Source: JASJBU01 sp965372385 (lineage in GTDB: Bacteria; Pseudomonadota; Gammaproteobacteria; Chromatiales; Chromatiaceae). From it: 17,239 nt of DNA. The notes beneath the pieces are model-generated. The model saw nothing but the letters and a program-made list of their open reading frames with translations, did no database searches and was not told where the DNA came from. Both the position numbers and the translations under genes were made by a program. Each line of letters begins with the position of its first letter. The first letter of the stretch is position 1. Positions 1 to 9,135 of the stretch are shown here, piece by piece. The stretch lies in contig CBDVCD010000042.1 in NCBI GenBank assembly GCA_965372385.1, positions 1 to 17,239 of the forward strand, given 5' to 3'.

Positions 1-1866
1 AAGGTCCGCGTACAGCAAGGCGATCTCTTCCACCGTTGCCCGTTGCTTCGCTGCCGGAATGGCCTTGGTGCGCATCTGCTCTTCCAACTCGGCAATCCTG
101 TCGCGCTTGGCGTTGGGATTGACGACGTTGGTCAGCGGGTTCTCGACCGTGAAACGGCACTCCTGTTCGGGGTCATCCGCCAAGGTGAGATGCAGATGCA
201 GCACTTGGTTGCTGTCCATGCGATAGCGCAACAACAACGGATCGCCCTGGTTGAGCGGCGGCTGGAGGTCCCAGGCATTGCGCATAAGAACCGTATCGCC
301 GGAATCCCACAACTCCACACGAACCGGCACGACTTCGGCCAGGCTGGTTTGCGGCACCACCAGCCGATGATTCACCGTCCAACCACCATCCGCAGGATAA
401 GGAAGTTCCACGCCGGATGCGATCAGTTCCACCAACCCGCTCCGTGTCTGAATGCTGATACTGTCACTCGCGACAGGCTGGACGATGCCCCGACCATATA
501 GGGCCAGCGACAGGGCCTGCCAGGCCGCGCCTCGGGCTACGGCGGTCTGGGTAAGATCGGCGTCGTCGAAGTGGAGAAGCCGGGCTTCGTTAAAGAAATC
601 GGAGACGGCTTCCGGGATCTGTGGGATCAGGCTGCTGCCGCCGACCATCAGGCAAAGCTCGACATCCGAGGGGGCGAGTCCCGCGCGATCCAACGCATCC
701 TGAATCGGCGCAAAAATAGAACAGGTCAGCCCGTAGTCGGTCTCACGGGCATAGAGCAGGTCGCGGTCCAGGAAAGATTCGAGCAACTCATCGAACTGGA
801 CGGCGCTCAGCGTGGGCGACTTTAGCCGCAGTTCGGGTTGATCCGGCAGTTTGCACACGTACAAGCCGGGGTTTTTCTTGACCAGCTTGTCCCGAGCTTC
901 ATCCGTATAACGACCAAACCGCTTAAGGCGAGCGATCTCGCGACACAGGCCGATTTTCAGCGCCTCAGCCAGACCGAGTAAGGCCGGGATCACGTATCGG
1001 GATTTGGCATTGAAGTCCAGCACATTGGGTTTCAGCCCATTTTGTTCGAGCAGTTGTGGAATCAACACCTCGGTGACAATCGCCCGGTCGATATCGCCAC
1101 CGCCGAGACGGTGGTAGCGGGAGACCGTCAACGGTGCGATCCGAAACAACCGTCCCGGCTGCGGTGGCAAGAGCTGGAACAGGGCCACATCGCAAGTACC
1201 GCCGCCGAAGTCGAACACGACGAGTTGCTGAGACTCCGAGACATCACCAAAGGCCTGGGTGCCATGGCCGACCAGATAATCGAGAAAGGCGGCGATGGGC
1301 TCATCCAGCAACGCCCCCTCATCCAGATCGAGGCCGGCCAGCGCCGCAGCTTCGACGGTATCCTGGCGCTGTGCGGCCTGGAACGAGGCCGGTGCCGTAA
1401 CCACCGTTTGGGAGATGGGCGTGGCATCATCCGCCAGCGCTGCATCACTCAAGAACTTCAGCAGGTGGCCGCCGATGGCCTTGGCGGATTGAAACTCGGC
1501 CGGGGCCTTATGGTAGGTCCGGCGGATGCCGATGTCATTTTTGCAATCCCAAAAGATATTCTTATACAGTTCCAGCTTGAAGTCGCCGATTCGGGTACGC
1601 AGGCCCTTCGCCCCCTCGCCCACGTAGAGCTGCCCGCCGTGCAGCGCCACAACCGACGGCACCAAAGTATCGGTGTAGATGCCCTGCCGCGTGGACTGCT
1701 CGACCTCCAGGCAGCGGACCTCGGGTGCGGCGGTATCGCCGGGTTGCCAGAGAATCTCCGCAATCGTGGAGTTGGTGGTGCCCAGATCAATGCCGATGAC
1801 CCGCAAGGGTTGGCTCGGTGTCCGAAGTTGGGTGTCTGGTGGGGTGATGAGTGCGAGGTTGTTCAT
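1..1866 (-). CDS. Hsp70/DnaK-family ATPase, 3' end outside the window
   Basis: 622 residues are visible, starting at an ATG at 1866 and still open at base 1. The Hsp70/actin-fold ATPase signatures are in order: phosphate-1 loop IDLGTTNS (about 26-33), 'LDEPIAAFLDYL' (187-198), phosphate-2 loop FDFGGGTCD (218-226), 'LGGGDID' (254-260) and the adenosine motif VGGSSLIP (408-415). About 200 further residues correspond to the region after the ATPase domain but do not look like a typical DnaK peptide-binding domain, so this is a divergent Hsp70 rather than housekeeping DnaK. Its ATG overlaps the TGA of the upstream 224-residue gene (ATGA), with a TAA just before it in frame, which fixes the start. 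The context is the last visible gene of a helicase/methylase operon, so it may act as an ATP-driven remodelling or sensing subunit of that system. Family assignment is secure; the role is inference. Confidence 0.9.
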   Translation of the reverse strand, partial: MNNLALITPPDTQLRTPSQPLRVIGIDLGTTNSTIAEILWQPGDTAAPEVRCLEVEQSTRQGIYTDTLVPSVVALHGGQLYVGEGAKGLRTRIGDFKLELYKNIFWDCKNDIGIRRTYHKAPAEFQSAKAIGGHLLKFLSDAALADDATPISQTVVTAPASFQAAQRQDTVEAAALAGLDLDEGALLDEPIAAFLDYLVGHGTQAFGDVSESQQLVVFDFGGGTCDVALFQLLPPQPGRLFRIAPLTVSRYHRLGGGDIDRAIVTEVLIPQLLEQNGLKPNVLDFNAKSRYVIPALLGLAEALKIGLCREIARLKRFGRYTDEARDKLVKKNPGLYVCKLPDQPELRLKSPTLSAVQFDELLESFLDRDLLYARETDYGLTCSIFAPIQDALDRAGLAPSDVELCLMVGGSSLIPQIPEAVSDFFNEARLLHFDDADLTQTAVARGAAWQALSLALYGRGIVQPVASDSISIQTRSGLVELIASGVELPYPADGGWTVNHRLVVPQTSLAEVVPVRVELWDSGDTVLMRNAWDLQPPLNQGDPLLLRYRMDSNQVLHLHLTLADDPEQECRFTVENPLTNVVNPNAKRDRIAELEEQMRTKAIPAAKQRATVEEIALLYADL

Positions 1867-2537
1867 TTATGGCCCATCGACCAAGCTCCGCGGTGCGAGG
1901 TACGAGCGTTCGTTGGAGCGCCATATTCTGCAATTTCACCGGTAAGGAAGTCAATGTGGTCAACCTCGTGTGGTGAAATTGCTCGATTGACCGATGCGCG
2001 AAACTTGGTAAAAGCCCGCCGCTCTGGCTCAACCTGAGAGAGATGAGCCCAATCTCCCCAAGGAGGATGTGACGCGATATCTGCTTGTACGAGTAATCGC
2101 CGTGCCTTGTTTCCAGAAAACCCGAGCGGGCGAGTGATTTTTGATAATTCTTCGCCAGCGATCTCAGACCATTGCCTTAACAAAGTTTCCATGCCTTTCT
2201 TAAGAACCTCCGAGGACGGTCGGTCCTTTGATTCGAAGTCCCAAGGGCGATACATCGGACCGCCCATAGGCCCAACTGTATAGGTGGTTGGTTCATCCGC
2301 AAAGTAGAATTCGTCGTCGGGGATGCTATCCACCAATTCTTGGCAGCCGTTATTGGCTGCCCACTCAACTGTCTCCTCCCATCGAAATTGTTTCTCGATA
2401 TCGTTGCTATAGGCCCAGCCAGCCAGAATCAGCGGCTTAGGCGGCAACGGAGGTGCGCAGCACTGCGTTTCTGCGAAGCGGGTCAGGCGTTTATACGCCT
2501 CATTCCATGGCATTGGATTTGGACAAATACGTGTCAT
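1863..2537 (-). CDS. protein of unknown function between methylase and Hsp70 (224 aa)
   Basis: A 224-residue soluble protein without signal peptide or membrane segment. I do not recognise a named domain. The N-terminal half is rich in Trp and Pro ('PPKPLILAGWAYSND', 'PMGGPMYRPWDF') and the C-terminal half is more basic with 'FSGNKARRLLVQAD'. Compact conserved-looking Gly/Pro/Trp motifs suggest a real folded family. The ATG at 2537 is preceded by GGCGGA at a usable distance; a second ATG lies at codon 9. It begins 39 bp after the methylase stop and ends in an ATGA overlap with the Hsp70 gene. That translational coupling suggests the two products are made together and may form a complex. Function unknown; that it is a gene is well supported by frame, coupling and position. 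Confidence 0.8.
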   Translation of the reverse strand: MTRICPNPMPWNEAYKRLTRFAETQCCAPPLPPKPLILAGWAYSNDIEKQFRWEETVEWAANNGCQELVDSIPDDEFYFADEPTTYTVGPMGGPMYRPWDFESKDRPSSEVLKKGMETLLRQWSEIAGEELSKITRPLGFSGNKARRLLVQADIASHPPWGDWAHLSQVEPERRAFTKFRASVNRAISPHEVDHIDFLTGEIAEYGAPTNARTSHRGAWSMGHK

Positions 2538-2576
2538 GCTTTTCCGCCGAACAAGTTCCTAAGGGCCATGATATCG

Positions 2577-5500
2577 TTACTCACCCTCAGCGAAAGCGCC
2601 AGGCCAGCCACCGTGTTGCTCGATGACCTCGTCGATCTCCTGCATCAGGCGGATGGTCTCGTTCAGAGCGACGGCGATCTTCTGGTAATGGGCGATGTCC
2701 TGGTGGGAGAGGGTGCGGCCTTTGCGGTCTTTGAGCCATTTGTGGCAGACCTGATAACCGCCGATGTGGAAGTCCCAGACGGCTTCAGGTACGCCGTGGA
2801 AACCGATGACACCGGGCTTGATGGCGCGCTGGCCTTGGCGGGCATTGGTCTTTGCGGCATCAAGCCATACGGTATTGTTCGACCAGCCAACCCGCCCGAC
2901 CTCGGGATTATTCGGGCCGGTGTAGGTCGTGATGAGGCTGTCGAGCTTTGGCGACTCCAGTAGATGCAATGCGACGAGTTCGCCACCTAGGGGGATGAGG
3001 TCGCGGAAGAGACCGAGGTTGCCGGGTAGCGGTAGTCTTGGGAAGTCAATCTTCAGGAACTCCGCATAACGTTTTCGGTAACCGGGACTGTGAAACACTG
3101 CGTAGGCGTAATAGAAGATGTCCTCGGGCTTCACGCCGGCTGGTAGACCGTGCTGGCCCTCCCGCTTAATATGCAATGCTGCGGCGAGAGCCCTGAGGAA
3201 GCCCGCGGAGAGATTTAGATGCTGACCTAGCGAGGGATCGCTGCCGACACTCTTCCTGCCTGAATCGAAACTCAAGGAATGCTCGTAGAGATAAAGTGGG
3301 AACAGGGTGTTAATGTCGTAGGCTGCGCACGATTTGTGACCGCAAAGCTGGTTTGTCACGAGTACGCCCCACTTTTCTTGCGTCTGCCGCGTTGAAATCA
3401 GGCCGAGATTTGAACCAACCAGCATGTGCTTCATCACCTTTTCGGCTGGTCGACTTGTCAGGTTTGGTTCATAGTAGAGCCATCGGTCATCCATTGGCCT
3501 ATACAAACAGCGACGGATGTTTGTTTCGGCAAAGTTCGTCGCAAGACGCCGTGCCTCGATGTCGTAGCTCGATGACCCAACAACCCGATACTTTTCTCGG
3601 AACTGCGGTTCTAGGTTTGGTAAGTAAAATTGCCGCATTCGCTGGACGAGAGCATCTCTCTCGAAGTCGAAGAACAACTCGTCTCGGTCCGTCTTAAGTC
3701 CGTTCTGCGATACGGTGAAGGCATCGCGGATACTCCATCCTAATCGATACTCCTCGTCACTCGAAAAGTCTTTCGGGACGAAGAAAAAGTTATCGGGAAT
3801 TGGATTTAGGGTTAGCCAATGAACCGGCGCGCGTTCGTCGGTGAGCTGCTTGGTTTTGGTTTCACGATTGCCCCAGAAGTCAGCATAGTAGACCAACGTT
3901 GCCTTAGCATCTGGCACGCGACAAAAAATGCCAATGGCGACGCCGACGGTGATATCGAAGACGTTTTCATCTGGCGTTCCGTCCGGTGCTTTCTCCTTCT
4001 TCTTCGAGCTGCCATGTAAATTCGCGATGCGCGCCAGCGGGAATGATTGCATGAGTCGCTGGCGCATCCGGCGATGAGTCAGACCGTCGAGATAGGCGTT
4101 GTTGGTGATCATTCCATGGACACCAACCCCTGCCGTGTTGATTTGGGCTTCTGAGAAACGGATGAACTTGATGAAGTCGTCGTCGAGGTTGATTTTCTTA
4201 TCGTCCAACCCGCGCTTGTAATCCTCCAACAGCCCTAGAATGAATGGATTCTTGTTGAGTTGGCCGAAGTTTGAGTACGGCGGATTCCCGATGACCACCG
4301 TGAACAGCTGCTTGTGCTTGATCTCGTTGACTGCCTGCGCCTCGTGCGCCAGCGCCGGCAGAAAGTCCAGCGTAAGCTGCTTATCGCTCGCCGGCTCCAG
4401 CGCGTTCGTCATGTACACCCTAGCCCGCTCATCGCTCCCGAACCGGTAGCCGGTCTCCGACAGTTTGAGCCCGATTTTCAAATGGGCGATGGCGTACGGT
4501 GCCATCAGCAGCTCGTACCCGTGCAGGCGCGGCAGCAGGTGCTTGGGCACGTAGGCGTTCCAGAGCACCTCGATCTTCTTATCGCGATGCCCCTCTACCT
4601 TCCACTTGGCAACCATGGTTCGATGGATCAACCCGATGACCTCGACCAGGAAGGTTCCGGTACCGGTAGCAGGGTCCAGGATCTGGACGAATGCCTGGTC
4701 CGGGGAGACACCATCAGGGATCTTCAGATCCTTGTAGCGCCTAACCATCTTGCTCCAGGTTGTTGTATCCGCGAGGCCATCAGTGAGCCCAAACTCGGTG
4801 CGCAGCAATTCGTCCACGGAACGCACAATATAGGACACCACCGGGCGCGGGGTGTAGAAGACGCCGCGCTGCATGCGCTTCTTGGCGTCGTATTCCTTGA
4901 GAAAATGCTCGTAAAAATGGATGACCGGGTCTTCCTGCGGATTGCGGTCGCCGAAATCCCGGACGACGGCCTCCATATTGGCTTCGCGGAGGAGTTGGAC
5001 CATCTCATTGATGCCCAACTCGTCGAAGTCGATGCCAGTCGAGCCCTGTGCCGTGCGGCGGCGGCCGCTGAGACGCAGGAAGTTCTCCAGCATCTCCTTG
5101 AGAAAGGGGTTAGTGACCGGGACCAGATCCGCCATGTTGTCTGCCACCAGACCGGCGGGGCGCGAGATCCTCGCAGAGAGCAGACCGTAGGCGATGGTCT
5201 GGGCGTACATGTCGGCGAAGCCATCTTCGTCCAGGTCATGGATGAGCGCCTTCTTGAAGCCCCCCATCAGCTTGCGCAAGGGTCCGTTGGGTGTCTCGAT
5301 GGCAAGCGCTGCGAGGGCCTTCTTGCGGGTGGCGCGGGCCAGATCGGCCAGACTTTCGGCGAGCCGCTTGGATGTGGTGATGACCTCTCGATGACCCAAT
5401 GTAAAGGCCGAGGCCCATTCAGCACGCCATGCACCGGCATCGGCATCGTCGTCCGGCCAGCGCAGATTGGTCCGCAATTGCGTGGCAACGTGATCCAGGT

Positions 5501-5981
5501 GTAGCTTGGTGTCGTCCCCGTCCCAGCCAAGCACCTTCAGCGTGGGCAGATCGCCCATGTCGTCATCCTGAACGAAGTGCGCGAAGGTAATCCGGCGCTC
5601 GTCTTTGTCTCCGTAATTGGAAATGAAGAGCAGGTCGGCCATTTGCCAGGCGGCGCGTTCTGCACTGTTGGCCGCCGCCCGCTTCTTGAGTACAACGCGG
5701 CTCAGGATACGGCGCAGGGCGACAACAGGCAGCCGCTTAGGCTCGAACTTGACGAAGAAGATGCCCCAGGGCTGGTTCGCCGAAAGTGGACGCAGGCGCT
5801 TGATCGCCTGAATTTTTGCGGCATTTGCAGCGTCGATGCCAAGCTCTTCAGGCGTGTAGTCGAAGGTCAGGTCCTCGAAATCAGCGCCTTCGATGGGCCA
5901 GTCCATCTCGTCGCGCAGATAGGCGACTAGCTGGTCGAAACGCTTTATTCGGGCAAGCTCGGCACGGTGGTCGGTCGGCAT
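2577..5981 (-). CDS. type ISP-like N6-adenine DNA methyltransferase with target-recognition region
   Basis: 1134 residues. The gamma-class adenine methyltransferase core has 'GVFYTPRPVVSYIV' (373-386), the AdoMet-binding motif I DPATGTGTF (436-444) and the catalytic motif IV NPPY (566-569). The approximately 500 C-terminal residues match the coupler and specificity region of single-chain type ISP enzymes (LlaGI/LlaBIII kind). The first 350 residues resemble the helical region that precedes the methylase in those enzymes. The nuclease and helicase that normally sit N-terminally in the same chain are absent and are instead encoded by the preceding gene, 4 bp upstream. The ATG at 5981 has GAGGGA upstream, formed by the end of the helicase gene. 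Expected role: methylating a specific asymmetric DNA site as self-mark and providing site recognition for the partner helicase. Methylase identity is strong; ISP kinship is from memory of the family. Confidence 0.93.
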   Translation of the reverse strand: MPTDHRAELARIKRFDQLVAYLRDEMDWPIEGADFEDLTFDYTPEELGIDAANAAKIQAIKRLRPLSANQPWGIFFVKFEPKRLPVVALRRILSRVVLKKRAAANSAERAAWQMADLLFISNYGDKDERRITFAHFVQDDDMGDLPTLKVLGWDGDDTKLHLDHVATQLRTNLRWPDDDADAGAWRAEWASAFTLGHREVITTSKRLAESLADLARATRKKALAALAIETPNGPLRKLMGGFKKALIHDLDEDGFADMYAQTIAYGLLSARISRPAGLVADNMADLVPVTNPFLKEMLENFLRLSGRRRTAQGSTGIDFDELGINEMVQLLREANMEAVVRDFGDRNPQEDPVIHFYEHFLKEYDAKKRMQRGVFYTPRPVVSYIVRSVDELLRTEFGLTDGLADTTTWSKMVRRYKDLKIPDGVSPDQAFVQILDPATGTGTFLVEVIGLIHRTMVAKWKVEGHRDKKIEVLWNAYVPKHLLPRLHGYELLMAPYAIAHLKIGLKLSETGYRFGSDERARVYMTNALEPASDKQLTLDFLPALAHEAQAVNEIKHKQLFTVVIGNPPYSNFGQLNKNPFILGLLEDYKRGLDDKKINLDDDFIKFIRFSEAQINTAGVGVHGMITNNAYLDGLTHRRMRQRLMQSFPLARIANLHGSSKKKEKAPDGTPDENVFDITVGVAIGIFCRVPDAKATLVYYADFWGNRETKTKQLTDERAPVHWLTLNPIPDNFFFVPKDFSSDEEYRLGWSIRDAFTVSQNGLKTDRDELFFDFERDALVQRMRQFYLPNLEPQFREKYRVVGSSSYDIEARRLATNFAETNIRRCLYRPMDDRWLYYEPNLTSRPAEKVMKHMLVGSNLGLISTRQTQEKWGVLVTNQLCGHKSCAAYDINTLFPLYLYEHSLSFDSGRKSVGSDPSLGQHLNLSAGFLRALAAALHIKREGQHGLPAGVKPEDIFYYAYAVFHSPGYRKRYAEFLKIDFPRLPLPGNLGLFRDLIPLGGELVALHLLESPKLDSLITTYTGPNNPEVGRVGWSNNTVWLDAAKTNARQGQRAIKPGVIGFHGVPEAVWDFHIGGYQVCHKWLKDRKGRTLSHQDIAHYQKIAVALNETIRLMQEIDEVIEQHGGWPGAFAEGE

Positions 5982-5985
5982 GGGG

Positions 5986-8900
5986 TCATCCCTCGTTGAG
6001 TTCCATCCAGCACTTGAGCGACGGCTTCACACCCACCGGGGCATCGATGCGCTTGAGGTAGGTGTTCTTGATGTGTTTCTCGATCCTGGTGCGGACATCG
6101 ACCAGGGTCTGTTCCTCGGTCGTACACTTGCGCGGAGTGTTGGGCTTGGAACGGACGCTGGCGACGATCTCGCCGGGCTCTTCCATGATGGTGTCGCGGT
6201 CGAGGTCGTAGAGATACCAGCGAGCCGTGCCGGCCTCTTCGGTGAACTCGCCTGCCTCTTTGTCCAGGGCGGGGAGCGCGTAACAGAAGAAGACGCCACG
6301 CGCGCCCTTGGCCAAGCGCTTGCGTCCGCTGAAGGTGGCACCTGGAAGATGCTTAAGACGGGGCTCCAGGCCAGGGTCGGCCTGAAGGAGGGCCTGGTAT
6401 TCCAGGTGCATCTCCTCAACCGCGGTCCGGGTGCCCTCGTAGGTGTGGTTGAATTCCTTGAGTGCCTCATAGTCGTCTTCCGGCGTCAGCAGCTTCTTGC
6501 CCTCGATACCGAGCGTCTTGGAGATCAGCAGGGTCTTTTGTGTGACTTTGCTGTAGAGCGTGAGAATGGCGTTCAGCTCATCGGGGGGCAGGAAGTTCCA
6601 GAAGCTTACCTTGCCGCGGGAGGTGGCGACTTCCGGGTGGTCCGCGACGAGCCGTTGCTCCACCTCCGGGTTCATGCGCCGGTCCACGCGGCCGATGCGC
6701 TGCATCAGGCGGACAGGGTTCCAGTGGATGTCGTAGTTGATCATCCGCGAGGCGTCCTGGAGGTTGAGGCCCTCGGACAGGACATCGGTAGAGATCAGGA
6801 CGCGGATCTCCGTGCGTCCCTGCTCGGTCAGTGCATCCGACGACATGCCGTTGTAGTACGGGGAGAAACGCTGGATAACATCGGCCCGGTTGCCTTTGGT
6901 GGCGCTATCCACTTGCGCCACGCCTTTGATGCCGGCCTGTTCGATCTGTCCCCGCAGGTAGCGGGCCGTATCGGCAAATTCGGTAAAGATGAGCACCTTC
7001 TGGTCGGCAAGCGCCTTGGACTTGAGCAGGCGGATAAGCTTTTTCAGCTTGTCGTCGTGCTTGGGCTCGAACTTTTTGGCCTCGGCGATGAACTGGACGA
7101 TCTGGTCGAGATCTAGGAAGGTCTCCGACATCATCTCGGGCACGTCGAACTCGTCGGGGTCGAGGCGCTCGACGGCGTCCAGCATCTCCTGGGGGACGAT
7201 GTCCTCGTCCTCCGATTCCGTGCCGTCGTCGCCCCAAAAAGCGAACTGCCGATGCACGGCATAGCCGAGGATGTCGGCGTTCTGGGTTTTCCAGCGTTCC
7301 AGCCGTTTCTTCTCGGGTTCGGTTTCGCTGTGGACTTCGAGGAAGGCCAGGAGCTTTTTCAGCAGGCGGTCGCAGGAGAGTTCGAATGCGGCAACGGAAC
7401 TCTCGAATCGCTTGAGGAAGTTGGTGCGGATGAGGCCAACGACTTGCCTCTGCCGGTTTTGCTCGAAGGGGTCGATGCTCTTATCCGTCCCTTTGTACCA
7501 GGCGAGCGGGTAGTACATCGGCAGCGTGAACAGCGGATTCTTCCGCAAAAATGCCTTCTCAAACATGTCGAGCAGGTGACCGTAGGTCTTGCGGATCGAA
7601 TATTCGGCGACTTGGGGTGAGCGGCGAACGGGGAAGACCGCAGCCTGGCCGGTCTCCCTGATCTGGCTTTCCCTTGCGTAGGCGCGGCTGCGCTGGACGA
7701 CCAGGCTTGTGAAGATTGAATCGCCGGCGAGGATGTCCTGGGCCTCTGCCATCACTTCTGCGACATCGTGTACATCGTGCCCGACGTTCTGGCGCAGTGC
7801 TTTCTCCATGTTGTTGAAATGGCCGCGCAGATTGTTTACCCCGAGGGTGCGGGCGAAGTACGACTCGTCGCGGCGTGTGAACAACTCGGTCATGTGGCGG
7901 ATATCGCTCAGTCTGTTGTTGATCGGCGTGGCGGTGAGCATGAACAGGGTCTTAGGCCGAACCACATTGTCCAGCAAATCGTAGAGGCGGTAGTATCGGG
8001 ACGGCTCCCTATCCTGGCTGTCGTCTCCTTCACGACCCGGATTCCGGAAGTGGTGGGCCTCGTCGATGATGACGGCATCGGCAAGCTCGGTGATACGCTG
8101 GAACCGCTCGGGAAAATCACCCTTGCGGTTCAAGTCTGTGTGGCTGAAGACCGCGAGATTGCTGAAGTCCGCATTGCCGCCAACGCCACCGATGTGCGGC
8201 AGCCATTCCCGCAGATGCGGCCACCAAACACCTTCCTTTGCCGCCTTCGGTGCGAACAGCACAACACGCTTTCCTTCGTGGAGGACGAGCCGCTCGATCA
8301 GCATCAACCCGACGAAGGTCTTGCCTAGACCGACTCCATCGCACAGGAAGGCCCCGCCATGCTGGCGCGCGATCTTCATCAGCGCCCAATAAGCCTCTTG
8401 CTGGTAGCGGTCCAGGTTCGGGAACATCTTCGAGCGGCTCTCGTCCCACTCAGTGGCGGTCAGTTCATGCCCGCTGAAAAACTCTTGGAGGGCCTTCGCG
8501 TAGACATCGAACGGCATGTAAAGCTGGGTGTGACGTGAAACGGTTTCGATGATCGAGTCCGTCACATCTCTCGCGTTCTCCCAGTGCTCTTCGAACCACT
8601 CCTGTAACTGGGCGACCTCTCGGGCGCTCTGTACCTGGATATTCAATTCGATATTCTTGGTCAGACCAGGGGCGGTGAAATTGCTCGAACCGACCAGCGC
8701 CTGTGCTCCGACCACTTCGAGCTTGGCATGTGTTATGTACGCCTTGGCGTGAAACTTGTCGCGGTCGTAGACGCGGCATTCGATCTGTTTGGATCGGAGC
8801 GCTTCGAGAATTGCCGGGACGCCATGCAGAAAGGGGTTGGCTTGTTTGTCGGACTCAATGCTTCCGTCGAGGATCTCGACGGCACGCGATTGGACGGCTT

Positions 8901-9135
8901 CCAGAAGTGCCTTGCGCGTGCGGTGCGTTGTTTCAGCACCCATCAGAATCCTGATTTTCTCCAGCGGCTGCCATTTCTGGTCAAGCACGAGCAACGCCCC
9001 AATCTCGAAGAATCCAGTGGCGATGTCGAATGCCTTGGCAATGCCACACCACTCTTCGAGGTACCGGAGTCCGGTCCAACCAGATACGCTGTTATCGACG
9101 ATGAAGAGATCGCGGCCTCGGGCCTCCTGGCTCAT
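5986..9135 (-). CDS. PLD-nuclease/SF2 (SNF2-like) helicase fusion
   Basis: 1049 residues. The N-terminal phospholipase-D-type nuclease domain carries one HKD-like motif, H129-x-K131 with GSSNFT (149-154), so an active site would need a dimer. An SF2 helicase follows: Walker A DGVGLGKT (266-273), Walker B DEAH (358-361), motif III 'LTATP', then the second RecA domain with 'VLIFTEF', 'STDVLSEGLNLQ' and the arginine-finger motif QRIGRVDRR. About 200 C-terminal residues have no assignment. The likely job is ATP-driven translocation on DNA with cleavage by the PLD domain, the restriction half of the system with the methylase just downstream. The ATG at 9135 overlaps the Phd stop (ATGA), and AGGAAAGAAG lies upstream as ribosome site. 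In canonical type ISP enzymes the nuclease is Mrr-like and fused to the methylase, so the domain swap and the split are notable. Confidence 0.94.
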   Translation of the reverse strand: MSQEARGRDLFIVDNSVSGWTGLRYLEEWCGIAKAFDIATGFFEIGALLVLDQKWQPLEKIRILMGAETTHRTRKALLEAVQSRAVEILDGSIESDKQANPFLHGVPAILEALRSKQIECRVYDRDKFHAKAYITHAKLEVVGAQALVGSSNFTAPGLTKNIELNIQVQSAREVAQLQEWFEEHWENARDVTDSIIETVSRHTQLYMPFDVYAKALQEFFSGHELTATEWDESRSKMFPNLDRYQQEAYWALMKIARQHGGAFLCDGVGLGKTFVGLMLIERLVLHEGKRVVLFAPKAAKEGVWWPHLREWLPHIGGVGGNADFSNLAVFSHTDLNRKGDFPERFQRITELADAVIIDEAHHFRNPGREGDDSQDREPSRYYRLYDLLDNVVRPKTLFMLTATPINNRLSDIRHMTELFTRRDESYFARTLGVNNLRGHFNNMEKALRQNVGHDVHDVAEVMAEAQDILAGDSIFTSLVVQRSRAYARESQIRETGQAAVFPVRRSPQVAEYSIRKTYGHLLDMFEKAFLRKNPLFTLPMYYPLAWYKGTDKSIDPFEQNRQRQVVGLIRTNFLKRFESSVAAFELSCDRLLKKLLAFLEVHSETEPEKKRLERWKTQNADILGYAVHRQFAFWGDDGTESEDEDIVPQEMLDAVERLDPDEFDVPEMMSETFLDLDQIVQFIAEAKKFEPKHDDKLKKLIRLLKSKALADQKVLIFTEFADTARYLRGQIEQAGIKGVAQVDSATKGNRADVIQRFSPYYNGMSSDALTEQGRTEIRVLISTDVLSEGLNLQDASRMINYDIHWNPVRLMQRIGRVDRRMNPEVEQRLVADHPEVATSRGKVSFWNFLPPDELNAILTLYSKVTQKTLLISKTLGIEGKKLLTPEDDYEALKEFNHTYEGTRTAVEEMHLEYQALLQADPGLEPRLKHLPGATFSGRKRLAKGARGVFFCYALPALDKEAGEFTEEAGTARWYLYDLDRDTIMEEPGEIVASVRSKPNTPRKCTTEEQTLVDVRTRIEKHIKNTYLKRIDAPVGVKPSLKCWMELNEG

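Noticed and set aside
1042..2037. Long plus-strand open frame (331 codons) opposite the Hsp70 gene
   Set aside because: Opposite strand of a clear Hsp70; no family features or ribosome site. It is an antisense shadow of GC-rich coding DNA.
4314..5504. Plus-strand open frame of 396 codons opposite the methylase
   Set aside because: The methylase has conserved catalytic motifs in the minus frame; the antisense translation has none.
5980..7116. Plus-strand open frame of 378 codons opposite the helicase C-terminal half
   Set aside because: It is antisense to helicase motifs V and VI, with no recognisable domain.
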